Assembly (NCBI GenBank): GCA_028687545.1
Contig: JAQTZZ010000064.1
Coordinates: 1 to 21,087 of the forward strand
DNA: 21,087 bases
Origin: Candidatus Wallbacteria bacterium
GTDB lineage: Bacteria; Muiribacteriota; JAQTZZ01
Direction: 5' to 3'
Positions 21,015-21,087 of the stretch are shown piece by piece. Numbering within the stretch: the stretch's first letter is position 1; each line of letters starts with the position of its first letter. The notes beneath the pieces are model-generated. The model was not told where the DNA came from and did not search any database. It was given only the letters and a program-made list of their open reading frames with translations. The translations under genes were made by a program, and so were the position numbers.

Positions 21015-21087
21015 GCTCAAGGCTTGGGTGATTCTGATGTCTGTTTCAGGATTTTCGAGGATTATGTAGTAATCGCAGCGATCATTT

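Noticed and set aside
20959-21087. Open frames reaching the right edge upstream of ftsY on both strands
   Set aside because: Too short to judge, with no start signal. The minus-strand frame would run across the ftsY promoter and start.

Overview
This window comes from an uncultured-looking Gram-negative bacterium of moderate GC. Evidence for two membranes is an RND-type exporter with its periplasmic adaptor, a lipobox protein and a periplasmic stress/metal-sensor family. I cannot place it in a phylum from the sequence alone. It may belong to one of the poorly sampled candidate phyla, because most non-housekeeping proteins resemble known families only loosely.

Layout. (1) 1-2134: a truncated DUF3326-family gene and an exported ankyrin-repeat protein on the minus strand, then a peptidoglycan-binding-domain lipoprotein on the plus strand. 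(2) 2369-6844: a divergent efflux locus, with the HlyD/MFP adaptor on minus and the HAE1-like RND permease on plus, separated by a 411-bp region holding two back-to-back promoters. (3) 6914-8962: an ECF sigma factor, a small one-TM protein and a membrane-anchored CnrX/Spy-like sensor, followed by a stand-alone receiver protein. (4) 8966-12066: two exported papain-type (C1A) cysteine proteases on opposite strands, with a small exported protein of unknown family between them. (5) 12090-14531: a second, paralogous ECF sigma / one-TM protein / sensor module, a 109-bp MITE-like inverted repeat, and a longer paralogue of the small exported protein, closed by a strong terminator. (6) 14590-21014: tRNA-Lys(CTT) and a minus-strand housekeeping-style cluster running from ftsY (with an excellent sigma70 promoter) through a HEAT-repeat protein, a predicted beta-propeller protein, an amidohydrolase and a small membrane protein to a GT4 glycosyltransferase.

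The main discovery is a shared promoter: TGTAAC[A/C], exactly 17 bases, then CACT. It occurs seven times, always upstream of and pointing at a gene: the efflux adaptor, the RND pump, ECF sigma 1, the small exported protein, C1A protease 2, ECF sigma 2 and the long exported paralogue. The sites fall into two classes by the bases after TGTAAC. AAATC follows at the efflux genes and ECF1; C follows at the exported protein/protease genes and ECF2. This predicts two autoregulated paralogous sigma circuits with a CnrH-CnrY-CnrX-like layout, one driving an RND exporter and the other an exported protease plus a new exported protein family. I know of no described system with this combination; that is an inference from the sequence and needs a database check.
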